From positions 1,426,001 through 1,490,000 of the forward strand of contig CP054179.1 in the NCBI GenBank assembly GCA_015709615.1: DNA of 64,000 bases, given 5' to 3'. The stretch comes from Gammaproteobacteria bacterium. Lineage in GTDB: Bacteria; Pseudomonadota; Gammaproteobacteria; Burkholderiales; Nitrosomonadaceae. Under the pieces are notes generated by a model that did no database searches, had not been told where the DNA came from, and saw only the letters and a list, made by a program, of their open reading frames with translations. The first letter of the stretch is position 1. The number at the start of each line of letters is the position of its first letter. Positions 8,122 through 17,251 of this stretch are shown here, in pieces. The position numbers and the translations under genes were made by a program.

Positions 8122-9397
8122 TGCCACGGATTCCGGGCCAGCCATACAAGCGCTTAATCTCGGCAAAAGCTATCAGCTGTATCAGCACCCCTCCGATCGT
8201 TTAAAACAGTTTTTATGGCCGCACCGCTGGTTGGGTTCGCGGCAGTATTACCGCGAATTGAAAGCACTGCATGATGTCAATGCGCTGATCATGCCGGGGG
8301 AAGTGGTCGGCATCGTAGGGCAAAACGGCTCGGGAAAATCGACGTTACTGCAATTGATTTGCGGCACACTGACACCCACACAGGGTGAAGTGCGGATAAA
8401 CGGCCGCGTCGCCGCGCTACTGGAACTGGGTGCCGGATTCAATCCGGAATTCACCGGACGCGAAAATATTTACATGAGCGCGGCAATCTTGGGACTGAAT
8501 CCCGCGGAAGTCGCCGATCGCATCGAATCCATCATCGACTTCTCCGGCGTCCGCGACTTCATCGACCAGCCGGTCAAAACGTATTCCAGTGGCATGTACG
8601 TGCGCCTGGCGTTCTCCGTGGCCATTAATGTCGATCCGGATATTCTGGTGATCGATGAAGCATTGTCCGTCGGTGACGGCGCTTTCGCCCGTAAATCCTT
8701 CAACCGTATCATGCAAATGCGTGATGCCGGCAAAACAATCCTGTTTTGCTCGCACTCGCTATTTCAAGTTGAATCGTTGTGCGCCCGCGCCATCTGGATC
8801 AATAAAGGCGAAGTCGTGCTGGATGGAGAATCCGCGCACGTGGTGTCGGCTTATCAATCATTTCTGGACAAAACCGCATCCGATGCAACAGCCGAAGCTC
8901 CCGCCCTCCATCCGGCCGCCCCCGCAGCATCCAATACAACCTCCGCAATCGGTAGCGCGCATCTGGAAAAAATAACATTGCAGATAGATGGCGAAGATAC
9001 GCAGCATGCTATGATCACCAGCGGTCAATCGAGTATCATGATAGGGGTAACCTTCGCTTCGGATCCCGCACTGCCTTGCCCTACTCTTGCAATGACATTA
9101 GCAACCAAAGACGGACGCACAATTACCAGCACCGCAACATGGGAAGACCGATTTAGCATGCAGCGCACACCGGCTGGCGTAAGCCAGGTTTGTCTCAAAT
9201 TGGAGCGGTTGCCGCTGCTGAAAGGTGAGTATCTGATCAATATTTATCTGTTGTGTGAACGCGGTTTACATCTCTACGATTCAGCGATCGGTGTCGCAAG
9301 CCTGCAAGTAAAGCAGACCGGGCGTTTGCAAGGATTCTTTTCAATTCCTCACCAATGGCAAAACAATACGATCATTCATAATGACCCCATCCGCTAA
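8111..9397 (+). CDS. wzt: ABC polysaccharide exporter, ATPase subunit with C-terminal carbohydrate-binding domain (Wzt type)
   Basis: A 428-residue protein. The nucleotide-binding domain (about residues 10-250) has Walker A GQNGSGKST, the Wzt-like ELGAGFNPEFTGREN segment, signature YSSGM and Walker B ILVIDEAL. A roughly 170-residue C-terminal extension matches the Wzt_C domain that recognises the modified non-reducing end of the polymer in E. coli O8/O9a-type systems. Chain termination by methyl or other groups is typical of that pathway, and the next gene encodes a methyltransferase fusion. The ATG at 8111 overlaps the wzm end and gives the expected N-terminus. Confidence 0.92.
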   Translation: MSFNATDSGPAIQALNLGKSYQLYQHPSDRLKQFLWPHRWLGSRQYYRELKALHDVNALIMPGEVVGIVGQNGSGKSTLLQLICGTLTPTQGEVRINGRVAALLELGAGFNPEFTGRENIYMSAAILGLNPAEVADRIESIIDFSGVRDFIDQPVKTYSSGMYVRLAFSVAINVDPDILVIDEALSVGDGAFARKSFNRIMQMRDAGKTILFCSHSLFQVESLCARAIWINKGEVVLDGESAHVVSAYQSFLDKTASDATAEAPALHPAAPAASNTTSAIGSAHLEKITLQIDGEDTQHAMITSGQSSIMIGVTFASDPALPCPTLAMTLATKDGRTITSTATWEDRFSMQRTPAGVSQVCLKLERLPLLKGEYLINIYLLCERGLHLYDSAIGVASLQVKQTGRLQGFFSIPHQWQNNTIIHNDPIR

Positions 9398-11201
9398 TCA
9401 CAACCGGATACAGGATATCCGGCACTATCGTCAAGCCGACCCCATCGCCGCCATAGCATCGGCATCGCCCTCCCCTTTCAAGGACTTGACTTTTCCTTTG
9501 AATGTATACGCGCATGCATTGCTGCTACAGGAAGGCAAAGCCGCCTATTTACACTATGGATTGTTCCAGGACGACGAAACCAGCTTGAAGGCAGCACAGC
9601 AATTTTCCACGGATCTGCTGCTGGCGAAACTGCCACCGCCACCTTGCCGCATTCTGGAGGTCGGCGTCGGCCTGGGCACCACTTTTTCTTTGCTGCGGCA
9701 GCGCGGTTACGATGTTCACGGCATCACGCCCGATCGTCAGCAAATTGCCCATATTCGAGAATCGTTAGGCGCGGCGGCAGCGGTCAGTTGCCGCTCGCTG
9801 GAAGCATTCACCGCCGAACCGGGAAGTTTTGATGTGATCCTATTTCAGGAATCAGCGCAATACATTGACCCTTTGGTAATTTTTAACCAAGCATTGGATT
9901 TGCTGCGGCCATCGGGACAATTATTCATCATCGATGAATTCACACTGCGGCATGACGCAACCAGACCGGGAGGCCTGCATCGGATCGATAATGTGATCAC
10001 ACTGGCCGGACGATTGGGCTTTGAACTGCTCGAGCACCGCGATTTATCCGCCATGGCGGCGCCGACGCTGGATTATCTGCTGAAAGTGACGCGCACACAC
10101 CGGCACAATCTGATCCGCGATCTGGCGCTGAACGATGAGCAACTCAATCAACTCGATGCATCCAATCGCATTTATCGCGAAAAGTACGCCAGTGGTCATT
10201 ATGGTTACGCCTTGCTACATTTCAGAAAAAAAACACCGCCGCAGTGGCGGGTGCGGCTGCTGGAAAAAAACCAGATGATGGAAATGCTGGATCTGTTCAA
10301 GCACACATTTCACCATGACATGACGCCCGCGCTCTGGCACTGGAAGTATGGCTCAAATGCAAACCGTGCAATCGGCGTATGGCGGGAAAATAAATTAGTC
10401 GCGCATTATGGCGGCATCGGCCGGACCATTCTGTTTTTCGGACAGCCGCAAACTGCGGTACAAATCGGGGATGTCATGGTGAATGCCAGCGAACGCGGCA
10501 CGCTGACGAGAAAAGGTCCTTTTTTCTTGATGGCGGCAACCTTTCTGGAACGCTACATCGGCTACAACAAGCCTTATCTGGTGGGTTTCGGTTTCCCGAA
10601 CGAACGGGCGATGAAAGTAGCGGAGCGGCTTGGACTGTACGCGGAAGTCGGGCAAATGGTTGAATTTTCATGGACACCGCTGTCCAAACGGCCGCGCATA
10701 ACAACCCGGCTGTATCCGATCGTCCGCGCGGACGATGACCGGATGAGTACTGCAGCCGAAGAATGCTGGCGAAAAATGGCTGAGGACTTGCGCTCGGATT
10801 TGGTTGGCGTCCGTGATTGGTCTTATCTGCAACATCGCTACCTGAATCACCCAACGCAACGTTATCAACTGATGCTGGTAAAAAACCGCTTCGGCGGCCG
10901 GACGCGAGGTATTTTGGTATTGCGCTACGATACTTTGGGTTGTGAAATCGTGGACATCATCGCACCACTGTGCGAAATTCCCCTGCTCGTTTTGCACGCC
11001 AGACGGCTGGCCGGCATCAATGGCCATGACCGGCTTTTTTGCCGCATCACGGAAAATTTTGCGGCACATTTCGCTGCTGCTGGCGGGACAAAACAAGCGC
11101 TGGATATCCGTATCCCCGCGAGCATTTGGGATGCGGCTCCATCGGTTGATTCTTTACGCAACCATTGGTGGTTAATGTCCGGCGATACCGACTTCCGGTA
11201 A
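9381..11201 (+). CDS. Fused SAM methyltransferase and GNAT-like acyltransferase
   Basis: A 606-residue two-domain protein. Residues about 70-240 form a class I methyltransferase with motif I RILEVGVGLGTT and a GHSD-like fold order (VILFQESAQYI, FIIDEFTL). Residues about 290-470 resemble a GNAT N-acyltransferase, with VGFGFPNERAMKVAERLG as the acyl-CoA-binding segment. It overlaps wzt by 17 nt. Given its place after wzt, a role in methylating and/or acylating sugars, possibly at the chain end read by Wzt, is a reasonable inference. No substrate can be named from the sequence. Confidence 0.72.
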   Translation: MTPSANHNRIQDIRHYRQADPIAAIASASPSPFKDLTFPLNVYAHALLLQEGKAAYLHYGLFQDDETSLKAAQQFSTDLLLAKLPPPPCRILEVGVGLGTTFSLLRQRGYDVHGITPDRQQIAHIRESLGAAAAVSCRSLEAFTAEPGSFDVILFQESAQYIDPLVIFNQALDLLRPSGQLFIIDEFTLRHDATRPGGLHRIDNVITLAGRLGFELLEHRDLSAMAAPTLDYLLKVTRTHRHNLIRDLALNDEQLNQLDASNRIYREKYASGHYGYALLHFRKKTPPQWRVRLLEKNQMMEMLDLFKHTFHHDMTPALWHWKYGSNANRAIGVWRENKLVAHYGGIGRTILFFGQPQTAVQIGDVMVNASERGTLTRKGPFFLMAATFLERYIGYNKPYLVGFGFPNERAMKVAERLGLYAEVGQMVEFSWTPLSKRPRITTRLYPIVRADDDRMSTAAEECWRKMAEDLRSDLVGVRDWSYLQHRYLNHPTQRYQLMLVKNRFGGRTRGILVLRYDTLGCEIVDIIAPLCEIPLLVLHARRLAGINGHDRLFCRITENFAAHFAAAGGTKQALDIRIPASIWDAAPSVDSLRNHWWLMSGDTDFR

Positions 11202-11216
11202 AACCTGAAACTCAGA

Positions 11217-12428
11217 GTGAGATCCACAAGCGAAACATCCGCAGCCATAAAAATCCTGATGGTCACCCGCGAAACCCGGTCCGATCAACGCTACGGCCTC
11301 GGACGCAGCCTTGTGCCATTAGTCGAAGAATTACGCCGCCGCGGAATCCGAACCGACTATCTCTGCCAAGCCGATTTAGGGCGGCGCGCATGGCTTTGGC
11401 AGCACCGTCTCCAGCGGTTATTTTCAGTCTTATCCGGAGGAGCAAACACGCGAACCGATTTTTCAATGCTGCTCCAGGTTCTGTTGGAACGCATCAACAT
11501 GGGCCGTCTTGCCGCCAAACTGGCAGCGGCACAGCAATATACGCATGTGCATTGCCACGACCCGTTCATTGCCGCAGGCCTGCGTTTTTTCTTGCGCTTC
11601 CACCCGCGCTGCCAAATTGTTTGGGGAGTGACCGAACATGGCTTCGGCTGTTATGCGCAAGCCATTCATGAAGACGGCGTTCACATGAAACAACGAACAA
11701 TGCGCGTCATGCGCCGCTGGGAAGCACGCACCCTGCTCGATGCCGCATGGGTGATCGCGCCGACGCGCAGCTGCTTGAAGCAAATCGCCAACGATCTGGC
11801 AATTGCTCCATTACCGCATAACTGGCATGACGTCGTGCATGCGCATCCAGCGCTTAACCGCTACAGCCGGGCGGAAGCCAGAAACCGGCTCGGTTGGAAC
11901 GACACGGTGATGTACGTGCTGAGTGTCGGCCGCATCGCCCCGGTCAAGCAATTTCCGCTGCTGATCGAAGCTTGCGCCCGATTAAAGCTGACGCAAGATT
12001 TACAATTGGTCATTCTAGGCGAAGGCGATTGTGGCGCGCTGCAACAGAAAGCGCAGCAACTGGGATTGGTCAGAGAAATCCAGTTCGCCGTCACCACTGA
12101 CATCGGTTTGTACCTCAGCGCCGCCGACTTGTATGTCAGCGCTTCTGCTTCGGAATCTTTCGGTCTGGCCAATCTTGAGGCGCTCGCCGCCGGCAGTGCA
12201 GCGGTTTGCACCGCGGTTGGCGGAGTACCGGAAGTAGTGGGCGACGGCGCACTTCTGGTAAAGCCGAATGTTGAATCCTTGACGCAAGGGATGCAGCATA
12301 TGCTGAGCGATGCGGCGCTGCGCAAATCCATTGCCCGGAAAGGAAAAACAAGAGCCGATGCCTGGCCCGATATCACTGAAATCGCGAATCGTTATGAAAT
12401 CATTTATCGCCAAGCTGCTGCAAAATAA
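11217..12428 (+). CDS. Glycosyltransferase family 4
   Basis: A 403-residue GT-B fold enzyme. The N-terminal half begins AIKILMVTRETRS, typical of GT4, and includes a conserved TEHGFG loop. The C-terminal donor-binding half has SVGRIAPVKQFPLLIEA, the VILGEGD strand and the ASESFGLANLEALA motif with the retaining-GT EX7E pattern. It would transfer a sugar from an activated donor to the growing lipid-linked glycan at the cytoplasmic membrane face. The GTG at 11217 is used as start. The 3' end overlaps the deacetylase gene by 35 nt. Confidence 0.88.
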   Translation: MRSTSETSAAIKILMVTRETRSDQRYGLGRSLVPLVEELRRRGIRTDYLCQADLGRRAWLWQHRLQRLFSVLSGGANTRTDFSMLLQVLLERINMGRLAAKLAAAQQYTHVHCHDPFIAAGLRFFLRFHPRCQIVWGVTEHGFGCYAQAIHEDGVHMKQRTMRVMRRWEARTLLDAAWVIAPTRSCLKQIANDLAIAPLPHNWHDVVHAHPALNRYSRAEARNRLGWNDTVMYVLSVGRIAPVKQFPLLIEACARLKLTQDLQLVILGEGDCGALQQKAQQLGLVREIQFAVTTDIGLYLSAADLYVSASASESFGLANLEALAAGSAAVCTAVGGVPEVVGDGALLVKPNVESLTQGMQHMLSDAALRKSIARKGKTRADAWPDITEIANRYEIIYRQAAAK

Positions 12429-13173
12429 AATCAGCCGGTTGCAACTCTGCCCCTTACCGGCACCACTGATTCCCATCGAAGCAGGAAGAATACTGGTTTT
12501 TGCACCGCACCAGGACGACGAAACGCTCGGTTGCGGCGGCACCTTGGCTTTGCTGCGGCAAAAGAAATGCACCGTCAAAGTCATTTTTGTCACCGATGGC
12601 GCGGGTGCCGGCAGTCTTGATGCCGATGCGCCTGCCATCCGGCGCAAAGAAGCACGCGCCGCATTGAGCGTCTTAGGCATCGACGATATCGAATTCCTCG
12701 ATGAGCCCGACGGCGGCTTCCGCACTTCAGCCGGCTTTGAAAAAAAGGTCCGGCAACTACTGCGGCAATTTAAACCAGACTGGTTGTTCGCGCCCTCCGT
12801 GCTCGACTATCACCGTGACCATGTCGCAGCCGGTCAAGCCGTATTGTCCTGCTGGCAACAGTGTGGCGCACCGGGGCGCGCGTTTATTTATGAGATCTGG
12901 AGTCCGCTTCCCGCCACTCATGTGGTGAATATCGGCAGTGTGCTCGAGCTTAAAAAACAGGCAATTTCCTGTTATGCATTACCGCTGTCTCACTGCGACT
13001 ACCTGTCCGCCAGCATTGGGCTGGCAAGTTACCGCGGCCTCTATCTTCCCGGCAAACAAGGTGGCAACTATGCGGAAGCTTTTAGCGAAATTGAAAAAAA
13101 AACCTCCTTTGGAGGCTTGCAGCAAAAAATGCTAAACTTGCGCCTCTGTCTCGAAAATCTGTTGAAAAATTAA
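12394..13173 (+). CDS. PIG-L family N-deacetylase (LmbE-like)
   Basis: A 259-residue protein of the zinc-dependent PIG-L/LmbE family, which removes N-acetyl groups from GlcNAc-type sugars. The metal-binding motif PHQDDE lies near residues 37-42 and HRDHVAAG supplies the further histidine. The ATG at 12394 gives the expected length and overlaps the GT4 gene; a longer frame from 12310 adds unrelated residues. Placement within the glycan operon suggests deacetylation of an amino sugar in the polymer or its precursor. Confidence 0.85.
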   Translation: MKSFIAKLLQNKISRLQLCPLPAPLIPIEAGRILVFAPHQDDETLGCGGTLALLRQKKCTVKVIFVTDGAGAGSLDADAPAIRRKEARAALSVLGIDDIEFLDEPDGGFRTSAGFEKKVRQLLRQFKPDWLFAPSVLDYHRDHVAAGQAVLSCWQQCGAPGRAFIYEIWSPLPATHVVNIGSVLELKKQAISCYALPLSHCDYLSASIGLASYRGLYLPGKQGGNYAEAFSEIEKKTSFGGLQQKMLNLRLCLENLLKN

Positions 13174-13233
13174 GCCCGATTGCTCCTTGAACTGTTTCTT
13201 TCCTGACCGATCCCGGAATTACAGGATATTTGG

Positions 13234-14145
13234 ATGTTTGAAAAAAATGGTGTAAGCCACCCTCTGGTCAGCGTCATTATTCGCAGCCTGGATCGCCCGA
13301 CATTGGGCGAAGCACTGAATTCCGTCGCCGTGCAAAGCTATCCGAATATTGAAATTGTCGTCGTCAACGCCAAAGGTAAGGGGCACCGGATATTGAATTC
13401 GAAATGCGGCCGCTTCCCGATACGCATGACCGGCAATCATGAGTCGATGAATCGCAGCCAAGCGGCCAATATCGGACTGCACGCCGCTCATGGCAGTTAT
13501 CTCATTTTTCTCGACGACGACGATTGGTTTTTACCGCACCATATCGAGAACCTGCAGTGGGCACTCGCGCGATATGACAACGCCATCGCCGCTTATGCCG
13601 GAATTCAGTGTGTCGACGAATCAGGTAAAGAGATCAGCCGCTACGCGGACGATTTCGACCCGATTCAGCTGCGGATTGAAAATTTCATACCCATGCACGC
13701 CCTTCTGTTCAGACGCCGGGCGTTGGATAACGGCGCGCACTTTGATGCCGCATTGGATTTATGCGAGGATTGGGACTTCTGGTTACAGCTGCTGGAACAA
13801 GGGGAATTCAGATTCGTCGATGAAATCGGCGCGGTCTATCGCATCCAAAAAGGAATGGGATCCGGAATACGGGAGAATCGAACGCGCACACGGCAAGTGA
13901 TGATTACCATCTATAAAAAATGGATAGCTCGCTGGAACGATGATACATTATGGGCCATTCTGGAGTATGCACGCTGTAAGAAGACCGCAGACGCCAAAGA
14001 ACAAGAGCTTTTGCTGCTCAAGCAAGTCATTGCTGACCGCGACCGGCAAATCTCCGATCTGATGAATTCCACCAGTTGGCGCATCACACAACCGATGCGC
14101 ACTATCAGCACTTTGTTAAAAAAAATATGGCCGAATAGTAAATGA
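13234..14145 (+). CDS. Glycosyltransferase family 2 with C-terminal coiled-coil tail
   Basis: A 303-residue GT-A enzyme. It opens with PLVSVIIRSLDRP, and the catalytic core contains the DXD-like FLDDDDW segment and LDLCEDWDFWLQL, where the general-base region lies. After about residue 240 comes a charged coiled coil ending in LMNSTSWRITQPMR, a tail motif seen in many surface-polysaccharide GTs and shared with the GT2 at 17252. The sugar specificity cannot be read from the sequence. Confidence 0.85.
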   Translation: MFEKNGVSHPLVSVIIRSLDRPTLGEALNSVAVQSYPNIEIVVVNAKGKGHRILNSKCGRFPIRMTGNHESMNRSQAANIGLHAAHGSYLIFLDDDDWFLPHHIENLQWALARYDNAIAAYAGIQCVDESGKEISRYADDFDPIQLRIENFIPMHALLFRRRALDNGAHFDAALDLCEDWDFWLQLLEQGEFRFVDEIGAVYRIQKGMGSGIRENRTRTRQVMITIYKKWIARWNDDTLWAILEYARCKKTADAKEQELLLLKQVIADRDRQISDLMNSTSWRITQPMRTISTLLKKIWPNSK

Positions 14146-14225
14146 TGCGCACAAAAATACTTTTAAGGCATGCAACATATTTCCTGATGACCGTATCCGT
14201 TTAGTAAAGGAACAGCAATAAAGAA

Positions 14226-15269
14226 ATGGAATCGCCCGATTTGCTCGCAACCGTCGGTATCATCACGCGCACAAAAGACCGGCCCGTGCTTTTAAAACGC
14301 GCGCTCGCAAGTATCAGCAATCAAAGCTACGAAGATTGGCATCTGGTGATTGTCAACGATGGCGGCGATCCGATTGCGGTTGACCGCCTTGTTAGTCACT
14401 ACGCAACTCAATTACGCGACCGGGTTTCCGTGATCCACAATCCCTCCTCCCTCGGCATGGAAGCCGCCAGCAACAAGGGCATACGGTCGATCAAAACCCG
14501 TTACTTGGCGATTCACGATGATGACGATAGCTGGGCGCCGGAATTCCTGACCATCGCCGTTGCCGAGATTGAGCATATCCGCGGCAAATTCCCGCAAGTT
14601 GCCGGCATCATCACGCTCGCCAATACGATCTATGAACGGGTGACTGGTAACCTGGTTACGATCGACCGGACGGAACCCTACTGGACATCGGATAAACGAG
14701 GATTTGTAATGTTGAATGAGGTACTGGCCGAAAATCAGTTTGCCCCGATACAATTTCTTTTCAACTACGATGCAGCCGCAGCGGTTGATTTTTTTCGCGC
14801 CGATCTCCCGGTGCTCGGCGACTGGGATTTCAATATCCGCTTTTTATCCCGCTACGACGTGTATATCATTCCGCAATTCCTGGCGTTTTATCACCACCGG
14901 ATCACCGATCAAAGTGGCTACGGCAATTCGATACACGCCGGCCGCAACCAGCATGAACTGTATGCCAAGATGCTCAAAAACGAGTGGCTGAGAAAAGATC
15001 TCCAAAACCAGCAATTCGGCGTTGGCACACTGATCGCCATGCAACAAGCCGCACGCGGCGCGGTGCAAACAGTACAACCGCAATCCCAGCCTGCAGCGCA
15101 CGGCAATGCCGTACGGCTGAAACGCATCGGTAAGTTAGCACTGCTGTGGATGTCTTCAGACCGGAAACTCGATACCCTGAAAAAGTTTTGCCGGATTTTA
15201 CTGTCCGAAGGAGCAGGCAGCGCGCTGCGTCAAATCAAGACTTGGTATATTAGCCGCGGTGGACGTTGA
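14226..15269 (+). CDS. Glycosyltransferase family 2
   Basis: A 347-residue GT-A enzyme beginning TVGIITRTKDRP, with IVNDGGDP, an acidic IHDDDDSW metal-binding motif and VLGDWDFNIRFL. AAAGGAA precedes the ATG. The C-terminal extension of about 80 residues is basic and may contact the membrane. It is paired with the following HAD-type gene; a second GT2-HAD pair follows directly downstream. Donor and acceptor are unknown. Confidence 0.85.
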   Translation: MESPDLLATVGIITRTKDRPVLLKRALASISNQSYEDWHLVIVNDGGDPIAVDRLVSHYATQLRDRVSVIHNPSSLGMEAASNKGIRSIKTRYLAIHDDDDSWAPEFLTIAVAEIEHIRGKFPQVAGIITLANTIYERVTGNLVTIDRTEPYWTSDKRGFVMLNEVLAENQFAPIQFLFNYDAAAAVDFFRADLPVLGDWDFNIRFLSRYDVYIIPQFLAFYHHRITDQSGYGNSIHAGRNQHELYAKMLKNEWLRKDLQNQQFGVGTLIAMQQAARGAVQTVQPQSQPAAHGNAVRLKRIGKLALLWMSSDRKLDTLKKFCRILLSEGAGSALRQIKTWYISRGGR

Positions 15270-15295
15270 TCGTGTTCTTCAAGGATCGCTCGCTC

Positions 15296-17248
15296 ATGAA
15301 TGACGATGAATTGCTCAAGCACTACACAGCCCGGCTGCCTCAGTTCAAGATTGTATCGTTCGATATTTTCGACACGCTGATTCATCGCGCCGTGCACCGG
15401 CCGGCGGATGTATTCGACACCATCGCCGCCGGACTGCAACACAGCGATTTCGGTTTGATGAATCCGGAAATCGCCGCCAGCTTCGCTCATCAGCGAATTG
15501 CCGCCGAAACGGAAGCGCGCGCGCGGCTAATGGCTTCGCATCGCACTCCGGAAGTCGGATTGACGGAAATCTACGATGTCCTGGCGGAGCTTCTCAGCTT
15601 ATCGCACCCGCAGCGCGAGTATTTGATGCAACGGGAACTGGAGCTGGAACAACGATTCTGCCACCCCAATCCGATCATGCAAGCGCTTTTTCCGGTTGCA
15701 GGGCAAGCGGGACGGCAAGTGGTCTTGTGTTCCGATATGTACCTCCCGTCCCTGTTTATCGACAAACTCCTGCTGCGATGCGGTTACACCCAACCGTACA
15801 CCTTATTGGTTTCCGGAGAACAGCGCAAAAGCAAGCATGAAGGCACGATGTATCATGAAGTGCTCAAACGCTTTGCGGTGCAACCGCACGAGGTTATTCA
15901 CTTCGGCGACAATGCGCATGCGGATGTCAAAATCGCCGCAAAAACCGGCATCAAATCCGAGTTATTCGACTACCTGCATAAGCGCATCGAGCCCCGGCTT
16001 CGCATACCGCTGAGCAAGCCCGCGCAGGATGGGCATGTCTGGTCTTTGATAGCAGGTTCGATCAGGCGGCGGTTGATGGAAAAAGAATACGATTTCTGGG
16101 GCGACATTGGACTGCAAGTGTTCGGACCGTTGATTCTGGGCAAGATTCTCTGGATGACTCAACTGGCCCGCAGAAACCGTATCGAACGCATGCTGTTTTT
16201 CGCGCGCGATGCCTATTTGCTGCATGAAATTTTTAAGCGCTACCCCGAGTTGCTGGGCTCTAATGTCGAGCTAAAATACTGCTACTTCTCCCGGGCGGCA
16301 TTGTTGCTGCCAAGTTTTGTCGACTTGCCGATCAATCGCCTTTGTCATCTATTCAGTGGCCGCGCAACGCGTACGGTCGGCTACCATCTCAATAAACTGG
16401 GTATCGATCCTAATTTATACGCCGGGCAGATTCAGCGTGCAGGTTATCGTTCCGCCGAGGAAATGGTGCCGAACAACGATATGCGGATGCTGGGTTTGCT
16501 GAATTCACTATGGCACATCATTCTGCTTGAAGCCAAACGAAAACGCCCGTTGCCGCTACGCTATGTTGCCGAACTGGCGCAAGGCGCCTCTCGTTTGGGA
16601 ATCGTCGACATCGGCTGGACCGGCAATATGCAAGGCGGTTTTTCCCGGCTGCTGCAACTGATGCGCACCGACTTTCAGATCGACGGTTTTTATCTGGGCA
16701 CGTTCGATTTATTGATTCAGAATCAACTGCCGCGCAATGTCTTTCACGGCTATCTTGTCAACGAAGGCCATCCGCAGGAGCGATGCGACAGTCTAGTCAA
16801 CGGCGGTGTGGAATTGCTGGAATTCGCCCTGATGGCGCCGCACGGCACCACGCTCGGTTACCGCGAGCAACACGGCCGCATCGTCCCGCTGCTGGAGGAA
16901 AACAAAGAGGATCAAACCATCCAGCAGCTGTCGCAACGTGTGCAAGCGGGCGCTGCCGATTTTATCGACGCGGTATTACCGCAAATTCTGGACATGGGTA
17001 TCGACAGTTTCGTTTCTCAGCGCTGGACCGATCCGTTCTTTCGGCTTGTCAATAATCCATCCCGGGAAGAAGCCGCCATGCTGGGCGAATTAACGCATTC
17101 CGACACCGCTTCCGATACCAGCAACCGCCTGTTTATCGCTGAAAAACTGCCGGACAACGTCATCCGCAAACGCGGCAAGGAGTACTATGAGGCACGGCAA
17201 CGCGCCTATTGGAAAAAAGCATTCGATCTGCGTAACGCACCGGTCTGA
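15296..17248 (+). CDS. Large HAD-superfamily protein of polysaccharide loci (COG5610-like)
   Basis: A 650-residue protein. Its N-terminal 250 residues form a HAD domain with motif I SFDIFDTLIHR (nucleophile Asp kept, second Asp of DxD replaced by Phe), CSDMYLPS as motif II and HFGDNAHADVK as motif IV. The remaining 400 residues form a second domain with FFARDAYLL and GIVDIGWTGNMQ. Such proteins are frequent in LPS/O-antigen clusters but their reaction is not established. AAGGA sits 10 nt before the ATG at 15296; a TTG at 15266 overlaps the previous stop and is less likely. Confidence 0.78.
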   Translation: MNDDELLKHYTARLPQFKIVSFDIFDTLIHRAVHRPADVFDTIAAGLQHSDFGLMNPEIAASFAHQRIAAETEARARLMASHRTPEVGLTEIYDVLAELLSLSHPQREYLMQRELELEQRFCHPNPIMQALFPVAGQAGRQVVLCSDMYLPSLFIDKLLLRCGYTQPYTLLVSGEQRKSKHEGTMYHEVLKRFAVQPHEVIHFGDNAHADVKIAAKTGIKSELFDYLHKRIEPRLRIPLSKPAQDGHVWSLIAGSIRRRLMEKEYDFWGDIGLQVFGPLILGKILWMTQLARRNRIERMLFFARDAYLLHEIFKRYPELLGSNVELKYCYFSRAALLLPSFVDLPINRLCHLFSGRATRTVGYHLNKLGIDPNLYAGQIQRAGYRSAEEMVPNNDMRMLGLLNSLWHIILLEAKRKRPLPLRYVAELAQGASRLGIVDIGWTGNMQGGFSRLLQLMRTDFQIDGFYLGTFDLLIQNQLPRNVFHGYLVNEGHPQERCDSLVNGGVELLEFALMAPHGTTLGYREQHGRIVPLLEENKEDQTIQQLSQRVQAGAADFIDAVLPQILDMGIDSFVSQRWTDPFFRLVNNPSREEAAMLGELTHSDTASDTSNRLFIAEKLPDNVIRKRGKEYYEARQRAYWKKAFDLRNAPV

Positions 17249-17251
17249 ACG

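Noticed and set aside
12015..12725. 236-codon minus-strand frame across the GT4-deacetylase junction
   Set aside because: Antisense to two overlapping genes with clear catalytic motifs; product shows no recognisable family.
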